64,000 bases of DNA from Clonostachys chloroleuca (taxonomy: Eukaryota > Ascomycota > Sordariomycetes > Hypocreales > Bionectriaceae): assembly GCA_037952775.1 (NCBI GenBank), contig JBANAY010000003.1, forward strand, positions 9,176,001-9,240,000. The letters are read 5' to 3'. A program made the position numbers and the translations under genes. Shown here one piece after another: positions 12,986-24,900 of the stretch; the first letter of the stretch is position 1; every line of letters starts with the position of its first letter. The notes beneath the pieces are model-generated. The model made no database searches. It saw nothing but the letters and a program-made list of their open reading frames with translations, and was not told the DNA's origin.

Positions 12986-14120
12986 CTGCAGTAGATATAG
13001 TTAAAAGCTAGTTAATATTATATCTGCTATTTCGGTAGCTAGAGTAATATCCTTACTTAGTAATAGTGCTCTTTTCAGTATATTTTTACAGAATAATACC
13101 TAAGACTTAGCTAGTAATACCTCGATCTGTATATAATTATAAAATATATCCGATAAGCTAATAGTATAACTAGAGGTAGCAGTAAAGGGTAGTACAGGTA
13201 TTAATAAAGTTAAAGAAGCCTGCTGGAGCCTGGATAATAATAAAGATACTAGTATAGTACTATTAGCTAGAACAGCTTATTGTAAGTACTAATATAGTGA
13301 TATCTACTAGGAGGTAGTATAAGTTGAATATTATTAATATTCTGCTTTAGGTACCTTTTCAGCCTATCTCTTTAATAGGGATAGAAAAGATAGGTTTTAG
13401 GCTAGGGTTATATAGTATAGGGAGTTTAGCAAGATATAAGTAAATATAGCTAGTATTAGTAATACCTTTAATATAGTCTTCTAGGAATTAGCAGTTAGGA
13501 AAGATAATAGGTTAAGCAGAGTATATTATATTAGCTACTACTAGTAAAGGTATGGCTAAATTAGGATTTAATTACTTTCTGCTTAGTTAAGATACTTATA
13601 TAATTATATCCCTAGTTATATCTAGTACTAGATATTTCCCAGCCTAGAGGTATAATAGTTTTATTGTTTTGTTTTTATTTATACTATATCTTATATATAC
13701 CTAGACCTAATCTGTTCTATTATTACTTATTTATAAGCTATTATATATAAGCTTATCCTACTTATTTCTCCTCTTATTACTAATTCTAAAATAAGTAATT
13801 ATATTACTTATTCTATTTATAATTTAATAGGCAGGAGTAATTATACTTATATATATCCCTAACTCCTGTTATATATATATTACTATTTCAGTTAAGATAT
13901 TAAACAGCCTAAGATATCCTTGTATTTAGATTTATAAATACAGATATATAAGCGCTGGAAAAGGCTTCTTATATATATACTGTAAATAGCTTGGCTATTC
14001 AGCTATTCTTAGCTCTATACTAGAAGCACGCTATATATATTATTCCTTAGTTAATATTTAAACACTTACCTTAGGCCAGAAACTATAGCTCGAGTATAAA
14101 ATACACAGTATTTTATTAGG
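12986..14120. other. Unassigned RIP-degraded stretch
   Basis: No family recognised. A plus-strand trace at 13010-13560 reads with few stops (for example LGFNYFLLSQDTYIIIS near 13560-13610) and could be a decayed cargo gene. Confidence 0.25.
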
Positions 14121-14486
14121 TTACTAGCTATCCTTATATATACCAGCTGTCTACGGATATATTAGCTATCCTTATATATACCGGCTGTCTATATATATAT
14201 CAGCTATCCTTATATATACTGAATATCCTCGGATATATCAGCTATCTATAGATATATCAGCTGTCCTTATATATACTGAATATCTACAGATATATCAGCT
14301 ATCTATAGATATATTAGCTGTCCTTAGATATACTAGCTGTCCTTATATATACTAGCTGTCCTTATATATACCAGCTGTCCTTATATATACCGGCCGTCTA
14401 TATATATATCAGCTGTCCTTATATATACTAAATATCCTTATATATACTGAATATCCTTATATATACTAGCTATCCTTAGATATACT
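14121..14486. repeat. 19-bp tandem array
   Basis: About 19 units of a 19-bp repeat of the form AGCTGTCCTTATATATACC, with variants AGCTATC and GAATATCC. The units are contiguous and have no spacers, so this is a minisatellite and not a CRISPR array. Confidence 0.85.
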
Positions 14487-14964
14487 TTAATAACTATTAA
14501 AATACTTTAATTATTATCTTCTATACTTATATCTGCAATAGTAATAAAGCTAGTAGAGATAGCTAGTAATTATAATATATTTTGCTTGGATATAGGAGCT
14601 AGTTAGTTAGATAAATAAGTTTAGTAGAAACTAGTAGTACAGGTAGTGGCTGAAAAGATTGCTATAGCAGCTTATAGATAATCTAAGGAAAAGAGATTAA
14701 GGAATAGGGAAGGTAGGTAGTTTAAATATATATAAATATTAGATAAGATAACTAGACTAGTTTATACTATATTATATAGTTGTATTATATATATATAACT
14801 ACCCCCTACCAGATATATAAGCTTATAGGCTGATTTAATATAAAACTTATAATAGCAGAGGTATCTACTAGCCTGACTATAGCCCCTATTCTGGATAGGA
14901 AAAATATTCTTTGAATTTAGGACTAGCTCCCTTTCTTTATAGTTACAGTAGTTTTAAGTAGTAA
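14487..14964. other. Unassigned stretch
   Basis: About 480 bp with no recognisable gene. A short plus-strand trace at about 14640-14720 reads AEKIAIAAYRQSKEKRLRNR if TAG is read as Gln. Confidence 0.2.
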
Positions 14965-15290
14965 AAATAGTATAAGTATTAGTAATATAAACCAGAGTTT
15001 AAAAATCTATCTAGAAGCCCAGGAAATAATACTATCCTTATTCTTAGAGTCTAACTAATAAACTTAATAAGTCTAATAAACTGTAGGTCTTAAGCTGCCT
15101 GGGCCAGTTTACTAATATAGGGATATAGGTTATATACCTTCTAAAGTAGGGATAAACTTTATATATAGTCTACTAACTAAATATTACTTATCTAACTAAC
15201 CCCTCTGGCCTCTAAATTTATCTAGTAATATATAAAATTTCTTAGCTTAATACTCTACTTAGAACTTATTATCTTACTACTAATAAGCTC
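14965..15290. repeat. Dispersed repeat, copy B
   Basis: This is the second copy of the repeat at 9836-10165, in the same orientation. It shares TTATTCTTAGAGTCTAACTA, the TATACCTTCTAAAG..GGGATAAACTTTATATA block and the TCTAAATTTATCTAGTAAT end. The two copies have diverged by substitutions and small indels, more than RIP transitions alone would explain. Confidence 0.6.
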
Positions 15291-16186
15291 TAATCCTTAT
15301 ACTACTTAATAAGTTTAGAATAAGAGAAATTATTAAATTAATAATAAAACTTCTTATTACCTTTAGATTATATCTATATTCCTAGTACTTAGATAACTTT
15401 ATAAAACTGCTATATTATATAGCTATAGTATTTATTATAAGGAAGAGCAACTAGTTAGGGAGGTAGTATAGCTCTAGCAATAGTATTATAAAATTAATCC
15501 TATATAAATATTACCAGATACCTTGGAAATAGTATATTTCAGTATAGGTTTAATACAGTTAATATTGAAATCAGTAGTTGTACCTATAGGTATACTGTAA
15601 GGAATCCTTCTATAGGGAGTTACAGCTTTTTCTAAGTATAGTATACTAATAATATAATAGTTAGATCCCGCCTATCTTCACTATTAATTAAAATATTAAA
15701 TAAAGGCTACTCAGTATACTATAGCTTCTGCTTATTATATTGCGTAAGATATATAAGGAGGGACCCTGTATTTAAAGCTATATACTACAGTATCCTACCT
15801 ATTTTAGTAGTTAATTACTAATACTAGCTCTACTATAAAAATAGAAAAATATAACTCCGAATATCTTTATAAGTAAGTTATTAGCAAGTTAAAATCTGTA
15901 GAGCTCCTTTATAGCTGATTTCTTCTTTAAATATAACTATCTGCTAGTACTTGCTCCTTTTTTATATTACTTATAAGTATAATATAGGACCCTTACTAAT
16001 ATAAGTACTATATATCTTCAGTACTATACCTCTTAAGTATTATCTACAGTCTCTATATAATACTATACCCTTTAAGTACTATATCTTCTAGTACTATTTA
16101 TAGCCTATAAGTAGTACTATAGATACCTAGAGTACTATATCTCTTAGTACTATTTATAATCTATCTATAATATATATATCTACTTA
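15291..16186. other. Unassigned stretch
   Basis: No gene recognised. From about 16000 on, degenerate AGTACTATA units appear at irregular spacing and lead into the 16-bp array. Confidence 0.3.
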
Positions 16187-16538
16187 TCTATAGTACTAAC
16201 CCTTATAGTACTAATCTTCTATAGTACTACTTATCTATAGTACTAACCTTCTAAAGTACTAACCCTCTATAATACTAATTCTCTATAGTACTAACCCTCT
16301 ATAGTACTAACCCTCTATAGTACTAACCCTCTATAGTACTAACTCTCTATAGTACTAATCTACTATAGTACTAACCCTCTATAGTACTAACCCTCTATAG
16401 TACTAACCCTCTATAGTACTAACCCTCTATAATACTAACCCTCTATAGTACTAAATCTCTATAGTACTAACTCTCTATAGTACTAACCCTCTATAGTACT
16501 AATTCTCTATAGTACTAACCCTCTATAGTACTAACCCC
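16187..16538. repeat. 16-bp tandem array
   Basis: About 22 contiguous units of CTCTATAGTACTAACC, most identical or with one or two changes. Each unit contains the palindrome TAGTACTA. Looser AGTACTATACCTCTT units flank the array on both sides (about 16000-16180 and 16560-16690), so the array expanded from a wider degenerate repeat. Confidence 0.9.
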
Positions 16539-17049
16539 TATAAAACTATACTTCCCTACTACTATACTCTTTAGTACTATATCTTCTATCTCTCTAGTAT
16601 TATACCTACTATCTCTTCAGTACTATACCTACTGTTTCTCTAGTACTATACCTACTACCTCTTTAGTACTATACCTCTTACCTTACTAGTATTATTTATA
16701 GCTTCTTCTAAGTTCTATACCTTATTACTATAAGATAGATAAAATATAATATAGGCGCCTATAGTACAGGCTGGTAATAGCTCTTAGTTAATTAATTTAG
16801 AGGTATATAAACTGTATATACTAAGTTATATATAAGACCTACTGTATATATAGGATATACTAGATAAGACTATATAAAGTTATATATAAGAATAGCTAAT
16901 TACTTGTATATACAAAGTGAATCCCTATCTATATAAATACTTTTCCTATTTAGTATATTATATAAAGTATTACTATAATATAAGTTAGTATTATACTGAA
17001 CCCTTACTAGTATTATTATTAGCTCTAAATACTATCTCTAGCCTTTATC
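16539..17049. other. Stretch downstream of kinase remnant
   Basis: Degenerate AGTACTATAC units continue to about 16690. The rest shows no recognised gene. Confidence 0.3.
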
Positions 17050-18531
17050 TTTTTTTCGCTAATTATATATTAGCAAACTATAGTAAATCCCCCTAAAACA
17101 GTCTAAGTTTTAGGCCTTATATTTAGGTAATAATGGTTACTATAAAGCTAAGCAGTCTCTCGCCGGTAGTATAATATTATATTATATAAATACTCCTTCT
17201 ACTCCAGTTAGATTATATAAGAAACCTGGCTCCAGCTAGTACTTAATACTGTAAGGATAAGATACTGTCTTAATCTTCCCGCTTATATCTTAAATACGCT
17301 GTTACTTATTAGGCTCTAGGGCGGCCAGCTGGCGTTAGGGTAGTAAGAGAAGCTGTAAACGCTCGAAATTAATAATTATTACCTTTTGAGTTTCTGGGTT
17401 AAAGAATATATTTTCCTGATATATATCTATATATACTACCCCTTCTTAATAAATAGCTTTTATAGACTGTATTACTATTTTTATTAAAGAGGCTTTATTA
17501 GAATCTGTTATATTAATATCTCTTAAACTAATACCTCCCTAGGATATAAATAATAGGTAAACTACCTTAATATAGAAATTATAGTAGTATATCCTACTAA
17601 GGGTACTGAGATTAATAGTACTGAGGAAGATAGGTATATAGGTCCCTTATACCCCCTTAAGTTACTTATAGACTAAAGCTTTATACTTCAGATCTAATAT
17701 AAAAGCCTTTATTATACCTTTACTAATAAAGGTATACTTATATATAAGTAAAGTAATCTTAAAGAGGGCCCTATAAGTACTAGTAATATTTAATAATATA
17801 ATTCTAGAGTCTAGTATTTATTTTAGCTGCTTAGAAAGCAGCTCGAGGAAGTTAATATATATAATAGGATAGTATTTAGAGTAATTTATCTTATAATTCT
17901 AAGTTCTATAGAGGGTAAAATTTAGATAATTAGTATTAAGTATATAACCTCTTACTAGGCCTAGTAGATATCTCTGTATATAGAACTAGATAGCTTAATT
18001 ACTACTTTTATTACTATTTGTACTATTACTTTAACTGCTTTCCACAGCAGCCTGCCTGGTAATCTGCTAGCTCTGCTGAGTTCCCTTGTTCTACCCTGGT
18101 TATTACTGCTCTACTAGACTAGTACTAGGCGGGCAATTTAAACCCCTACTATTATCAGGTTTATTATCCCTTTACTATCTTATAGGAAGTATTCCTCTAG
18201 ATCTAGTATTTTTTTTTTAGCTTATACCTCCAGCCTTTTACTATTCGATTAATAGTACTATAAGTTATAGGAGTAAAGGCAGGTAATCTTAGTAAGGCCT
18301 CTTGCGGATCCTTAGAAATTATACTTACTATATACCGGAAGTCTACTTTCCACTGTCTCAGCCTACTAATAACCTCCTAGCGCCTGTCTTAGCTGATATA
18401 TACATAATTACTAAGTACCAAGAGATAGAAGGCCAGGTACTAAGAAACAGCTGTATATAAACAGAACTATCTATACGCTTCTACCTCCAGACCAGGTTCT
18501 GCCAGGTGGTAGTAGAGAACCTCGGGAGCAT
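17050..18531 (-). pseudogene. Protein-kinase-like gene 1, RIP-killed
   Basis: On the minus strand a kinase-fold catalytic core is readable at 17352-17450: VVYIDIYQENIFFNPETQ followed by KVIIINFERLQ. Restoring RIP changes would give an HxDxxxxN catalytic loop and a DFE-type metal-binding motif. Upstream on the strand there is GGISLRDINITDSNKASLIK. Downstream are YPYSIKYQLEPGFLYNL and ILPARDCLAL. An N-terminal region (about 18200-18400) reads KVDFRYIVSIISKDPQEALL and INRIVKGWRYKLKK. It resembles the small fungal protein kinases found in accessory gene clusters. An ATG at about 18540 is followed by a partly open frame, but the true start is uncertain. A related fragment with a similar downstream flank lies at 21.5-22.5 kb. 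Confidence 0.72.
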
Positions 18532-20728
18532 TTGAGCATGTTGAAAATTAAATAATATATTAGTACTAGAGAAGGAAAGTTAGTTTACTATTATTAGAGG
18601 CCTAACTTTAAGAGTTAAGAGGTAATAAAGTGTTTACTAGTAGTAATAGTATTATATTATCTGGGTTAATATATTATAACTGGGCTGCAAGAGTTACTAA
18701 TATAGCGACCAGAAGTTTATATAGGCTTGAATTTATAGGGTTCTAAATTAAAGAAGAGTAGAAAGTAAATAGTTATAGTCTGTTTATTATATTATAACTA
18801 AAGGGGGAACCTAGTAAATAGCCTAGGTAACTAAAGAGGCTATAGTATACTTATAAAAGGTATAGCACACTCTAAGTATAACTTAGTTATTAAGCAGTAA
18901 GCAGCCGAGGTTTAATATAATAAGCTAGGGCTGCTTAATACTATTTTAGAAGTATCTATTATAGTTAGGTTTTTTTATTTAAGCCTTATCTTATTATAAC
19001 TTACTGCTTATTAATCTTAATATTAGTATTATATTAGCCTATACCTATATTACTTATTATCTTACTCTACTAATAGCAGGATCTGGTAAATAGCTGAGAG
19101 GATTATTAATCCGGTTTATCTACTCTGGTACTACTATAATATAGTTTTGAAGATTTTTATCTTTAAAAGTATACAGAGAAAGGTAGACTGAATAGAAGTC
19201 TAAGATAGTTTTTAATCCTCTTACTTTTACTCTTTAGTTAGCTAGCGAGCTCCTATATCCAGAATAAGACCCTCAAGTATTCACAGTCTAACTACTAATC
19301 CGGCTACTAGTAGCAGACTAATTATATATAACCTATATATATAGAATAGCTAGGAAACTATTAGTTAATTAGCTAGTATTATAGAAATAATATATTACTA
19401 ATAGCTCTTTATAAGATAGTATTTTAACTTTCTTACTATCCCTTAAAATATAAACTTTATATAAGTTTTAATTAGTATAATAAATAAAAAATCTATTTAA
19501 TAATTTATACTTCTAGTTAGATAATAGCTTTTCCTTCCTGTACTAGGAGATATAAACCTATAGTCTATATTAGAATATCCTAGCTAAGGTAGAGAGCCCT
19601 ATTATCCTTAAAGGTATACTATAGGCGTGGTAGTAGGATTTTGTTCTTCTTCCGGAAGTATATTAGGATTATAGTATTAGTCTTCTAATACTAAGGTAAG
19701 CAGGCAGATAGTATTTAGTTAGCGGTCTTTTTTATCTATTTATACTACTGAAGGGTATACTTAATAAATAAATTCCCTATCTTAAAATATTTTTATCCGG
19801 AGTAACTCTAGTATAATTTACCTTCTGGTACTTATTTATATCTTAGTTAGATACTATCTTAGTACCTGAGAAGGCTAAGTAAGGAAAGTGTATAGAATAA
19901 TTAAAGATACTATAAGCTAGGTATATATTCTTATTTTAGTAAGTATATAGAGGTAGGGAAATAAGTATAATAACCGGACTCTAGATATTAATAGGAGTAG
20001 CTATAATAGCAGAAAAGTATTAAAAGTTTTTAGGATATAAGTTAAAGGGAATATACTTAAGTATAATATAAGCTAAGTTCCCTATCCCTTTAGCTTGTAA
20101 TAAGGCAGATTAAAAGTAATTAAACAGAATTAGGGCTACTTATACCTACTTTTAGCTATAGGATTATTCTGAGTATCTAAAAGAGTTCCTATATATTTAC
20201 TAGGCGAATAAACTGTATAAGAGCTTCCTGGCTGTAAATAATAGCTACTAATTTATAGGGATCTGATTTAGTATATTAAGTATACAATAGAAGAATATAT
20301 AGTATATCCTTTTTTAATAAAAGATCTTTAAGTTGAAAATATTACTTCTTAAGAAGATAGGAGCTTTAGTATTTAATTATAGAAGTTTTCTAGGATCTTT
20401 TCTATTTCCGACTTTCTTAAGATAACTATATAATAGTATTTCTAATAAATATTATATATCCTATACTTAGAGTATACTTTGATATTTCTAGGAAATAGTA
20501 CTCTATCTGGTAGTATAAGACTAGTAGATATACTGGTATAATCTATAAGGTTAATATATAAGTAATAGCAGTATTTACTTAATAGTCTTACTGTACCAGG
20601 TCTATTAATATATAATTTAAAGTTGTATTTTACAGAGGCCCTAAGTAATAGAAAGTCTTTAAGTAATAGGAAGGCTTAAATTTTAAGTAATATAATATAG
20701 TACTTCCTATTTATTATATAACTTTTTA
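18532..20728. other. Unassigned stretch, upstream flank of kinase 1
   Basis: 18640-18900 matches 22230-22500 (AATATATTATAACT(G/C)GGCT, then GAGTTA and the TTTATA(T)(A/G)GG block), so the kinase flank is duplicated. The bases at 18420-18545 are unusually rich in surviving CA (CCAAG, CCAGG, GCATTTGAGCATG), a small island less hit by RIP. Nothing nameable was seen at 18900-20728. Confidence 0.4.
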
Positions 20729-20921
20729 ATATAAGATATTTTAGTATAAAACAGTTTGGTATAAGATAGTTTAGTATAAGACAGTTTAGTATAAGACGGT
20801 TTAGTATAAGACAGTTTAGTATAAGATGGTTTGGTATAAGACGGTTTAGTATAAGACGGTTTGGTATAAAACAGTTTGGTATAAGATGGTTTGGTATAAG
20901 ATGTTTTAGTATAAGATACTT
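20729..20921 (-). repeat. 15-bp tandem array, open as YTKPS repeats
   Basis: About 13 units of GTATAAGACGGTTTA-type sequence. Because 15 is a multiple of three and the unit has no in-frame stop, the minus strand stays open for 72 codons as YTKPS/YTKLS repeats. I read this as a minisatellite with an accidental frame, since nothing around it is coding and the frame begins and ends close to the array. Confidence 0.85.
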
Positions 20922-21479
20922 TCATATAGATGATTAATTGTATAGTTATCTTTTTTAGGCTAATTTAATAATTCAAAGTAAGCTCGGAAAAGGACTTAGA
21001 TAAGTAAATAATCTTTATAGTAAAGTTGAAAGTAGGTATTAGTAAGATTACCTATAGGGCAAGATAAGGGAATACCTTGGGCCCTTATAGATAATATTGC
21101 TATCTATAGCCTTATTTAGGAGTTAATAATAATATAGATCCGGCCAGATTGAATATAATAAGTAACTATACTATAGGCTAATAATAGCTCTCTATTAATT
21201 ATCTAATAATTATATAATCTGTATATACCTAGTTATATATAAGACCTATAAAGTTGTATACTAAATAAACTGTATATATAAAGTCGTGGATATAGAGTTA
21301 TATACTAGTATTATAGTAAAAACCTTTCTAGTATTATCCTTTGCCTTGAGTTACTATACCGGGTTTTACCTTTTATTAATATAGTATTAGCTAATAATAG
21401 TAAGACTTCCTAAAATAATTAGGCCTTATACTTACTGGAAGACTTCTACTATTAAGAACTTAATTATTAAAGTAGGTTT
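20922..21479. other. Unassigned stretch
   Basis: Nothing nameable. It contains CTGTATATA/AGTTATATATAAGAC segments resembling 16800-16880, which lie at the corresponding position downstream of kinase 1. This supports duplication of the whole kinase region. Confidence 0.3.
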
Positions 21480-21900
21480 ACCCTCCTTAAGCTCCCTGGA
21501 TAGCTTTCTTTTCTCTTCCTGTTATAAAGCCTATAATAGTAAGGATAATAGATAGTTTATAGCTTAATCTACTGGTATTAAGAGTATTCTTACTAGTAAA
21601 ATAGCTGATTAATCTCTTATTAATAGTATAATATTAAGCTATATAAATATCCCTTTTACTCTAATAAAGCTATATAAGATACCTGGCTCCAGTTTGCTTA
21701 AATACTAAGGGTTATTAGGTAGGCTTACTTATTAAAAAGTTGTTCCTCTATAGGAAAGAAGGTATAAATAAACTATATATAATATCTCGTTTTATTCTTA
21801 AAGAAGCTAGCTTATTACTTAAGGTGCTTTGGAAGAAGCTTTAATAGGTATAGGTATTACTAGTGGTAGTTTAGGAAAGGTTGGTTTTGACTGTAAGACA
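21480..21900 (-). pseudogene. Protein-kinase-like fragment 2
   Basis: A minus-strand segment parallels the C-terminal part of kinase 1. VSLPNNP.YLSKLEPGILYSF stands against VSYPYSIKYQLEPGFLYNL, followed by V.GIFI..NIILLIRD.SAILL against V.GVFI.YNIILPARDCLAL. The catalytic loop was not found here. With the similar flanks at 22230-22500 and 18640-18900 it looks like a truncated or very diverged duplicate of the first kinase. Confidence 0.45.
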
Positions 21901-24900
21901 GCTATAAACGAGGTTATAGCAGCTATTAAGATATATATCTAGTGTTATAGATTAAGTCTTTCCCCTTTCCTTATCCTATTTAATTGCTGCTTAGCCCCTT
22001 TCAGTTTCTACTTAATTAGCTGCTCTTTTACCTAGTTAACTTACCCCTTTTATTATATAGCTCTCTCCTGTTTCTTATAGGTAGCGCTATAACTTTTCTA
22101 TATCTATTAGAGCGCTCAGGGTATTATCTAAGGGGGTAAGAATTAAGTTCTAGGTTAACTCTAGAAAAGCAAAGTTAGATTAGGATTAATACAGGCTCAG
22201 TATTAAGAATAAAGGGGGCAATAGATATTAGTAGTATTATATTGCCTATATTAATATATTATAACTCGGCTACTGGAGTTATTCCTCTAGCTACTATAGA
22301 TTTATATGGGTACTACCTGAATCTATAGGTCCCAGTTTTTATAGAGCCTAATAACCTATTTGAAGAAGTTCGGAGGGTATATAGTAAGTGCTTGTAATCA
22401 GTTTATTATAATATAGCTAGAGGGTAAATATAAATAAAATATTAAGTATAGGGAACCTAAGGACTCTATAGTAAGTATAAATAAGGCATAGTATACTTTA
22501 GCAGGTACTATAGAAAGAATAATCAGTCTGATAACTAGTCTAACTATCTATAGTAGACTAATTATATTTAATTTATATATCTTAATAAATAGGAAAAACT
22601 ACTATATAATTAATCAGGCTAAAATCCTTATTGTTCTTATACTCTTTTGGAAATAGTGCTTTACTAAATAATACTTTACTAAATAATACTTTGCGAGATA
22701 ATATATTAGCTCTCCCGCTATATATCCTTCGGCATATACCCTATTTATAGTACCTTCTGTCGCTACTAACAGAATAGAATAATTCTTTATCTCTTTTTTC
22801 CCCTTTATAATATTTATTACTTATTTATACTATCTTAAGTTATGGACTAGCTGATCTTACTAATCTAGACTTATAATATTATTACCCCCTGTATAAAATA
22901 AAAAAGGTAGTAGTATAGCCCGACTAGCCTATAGTACTCTCTAAGCTCTCTCTCTTATAATTATCTCCCTCGGGTCTTTAAGAATTACTACTATAGATAG
23001 CTAGGATAAGTTAAGCTAGCCCTGCTAGTTATTAGTATACTAAATTTAATATTACCTAAATATCTAGGCCTCCTTAAATTTAATGCTAGATTTTATCTGG
23101 TATATTTACTAAGGTGAAATACTATTCAGGTTTCTAGACCTTAAAGTGCGACCTGATTATACTTAAGCTTAGCAGTATCAGGAGGGGGATAAGAAGAGCT
23201 ATAGTAGATAAATACCTATATAAAGCCGGATATAATAGCTACCCGCTGGCCTATATACTAACTAATATTTCTTCCTCCTTATTTAAATATAGAATCAGAT
23301 ACTATTATATCTCCTTATATGTATTAGGTGAATGAATTCGGGTACTAGTTATATTCTCTTGATATAAAATAGCAAGGGACCTCTATATACTAGTTCTCCT
23401 CAGTCTTATTCCTATTTCTAGTTTTATTACTGTTCCTATCCTCGCTCTCCTCAGCCTTAACCCCTTTATCCTCGCTTATGCTCTTGCGCTCGTATACCTC
23501 TGTGTTATTTTTGCCCCTGCTCCCTTGGGCTTCTTTATCATCCTTGCCCTCGCCCTGCTTAATAGCTCTATTCCAGATTATTAAGGAGTACTAAGAGGGA
23601 TCTTTTATACCCTAGTTGGAAATTTATATATATATTAATATAATAATCCTTTCTCTTAGTAATAATAAGATCCTGTTCTTATCCCCTTACTATTACTCGA
23701 CACCTTATATTATAGAGCAGTTATTACGGGATCTAAAAGAAAATCTAATTATATTCCTTAATAGATATCTATAACTCCTACTTAATCTCAAAAGGATTAT
23801 ACTAATAAAAGCCTCCCTGCTAAACTATAAGCAATAGGGAGCTATTCTGATAGAATAAGCTGCTTGCTTCCTAATATATTAGGCTTTCTTCTAATAAGTA
23901 CCTGGGTTACTATACCTCTAATATCCGGTTTATCCTTGTATTTCCTCTTTATTAACTTATATAATTCTTTATAAGCTATATCTGTACTAGCCCCCTTATC
24001 TTTACAGCTCCTCGGTAAATAATTAAGTAATTCTTTAGGAATAGGCTCTATACTGCTCCCCTTGTACTTATTAGAAGATATTATAGCCTGCAGCTGTTCT
24101 TTATTAAGAAAAGATTAACCCAGATATTTATCAGACAGAGATATAGTAGATATTAGTAAAGAGTTAATTTCTAAAGTCTAGAAACAGGATATTAGTAAGA
24201 AATAGATTAAGCAGGAGCAAAAGACTATTATTAAGATATTAGACTCTATTTATACTAATACTCTCAGTTAGCCCAGGGAAAATAAAGTAAACTCTACCTG
24301 GGTAAGGAGTATATAAGGAGTAAGATATAGGAATAAGAGCTAAAGGGGTATATATCTATACTCCCTCTTATATTACTAATCTCTATAGCTATATTACTAT
24401 AACTAGCTGCTCTAAGATATTTTTATTACTTATAAGTATACTTTACTACCTTAAGGATATTTAAGAGTATATAATAAGTAAGTATTTACCTATAAATATA
24501 TTAAGATATATAGCGGTCCTTCTTTACTTAATTACTAATACCGCCTAGTTATATACTCTTATTAATAACTATTACCCTTAGGGGTACTAGCTCTGGCTTT
24601 ACTATATTATCTTTACTTAATCCTCCTATATAAGGTTTTAAAGTCTAGGTAATAAGATAATAGGTATATAGACTTACCTGTAAAAAGAAGAGTTTAATCT
24701 GTATTAAATAATTATATTATTATATATATAGACTTCTACCCTGGGAGTAGAGGCTGCTTTAAGGACTTTTAAAAAGATATAAAAGGTACTATTAGCCTGG
24801 ATATAGAGGTATAGAACAAGCGGAATAATACAGAGGTACAGGAGAGCAAGAGGGAGATAGAGATACAGAATAATAAGGATAAGTAGAATTAGTATATATT

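Noticed and set aside
14121..14486. CRISPR-like regular repeats
   Set aside because: The 19-bp units are contiguous without spacers, and the host is a eukaryote.
20707..20925. 72-codon frame of YTKPS repeats as a gene
   Set aside because: It is confined to a 15-bp minisatellite and has no flanking coding sequence.
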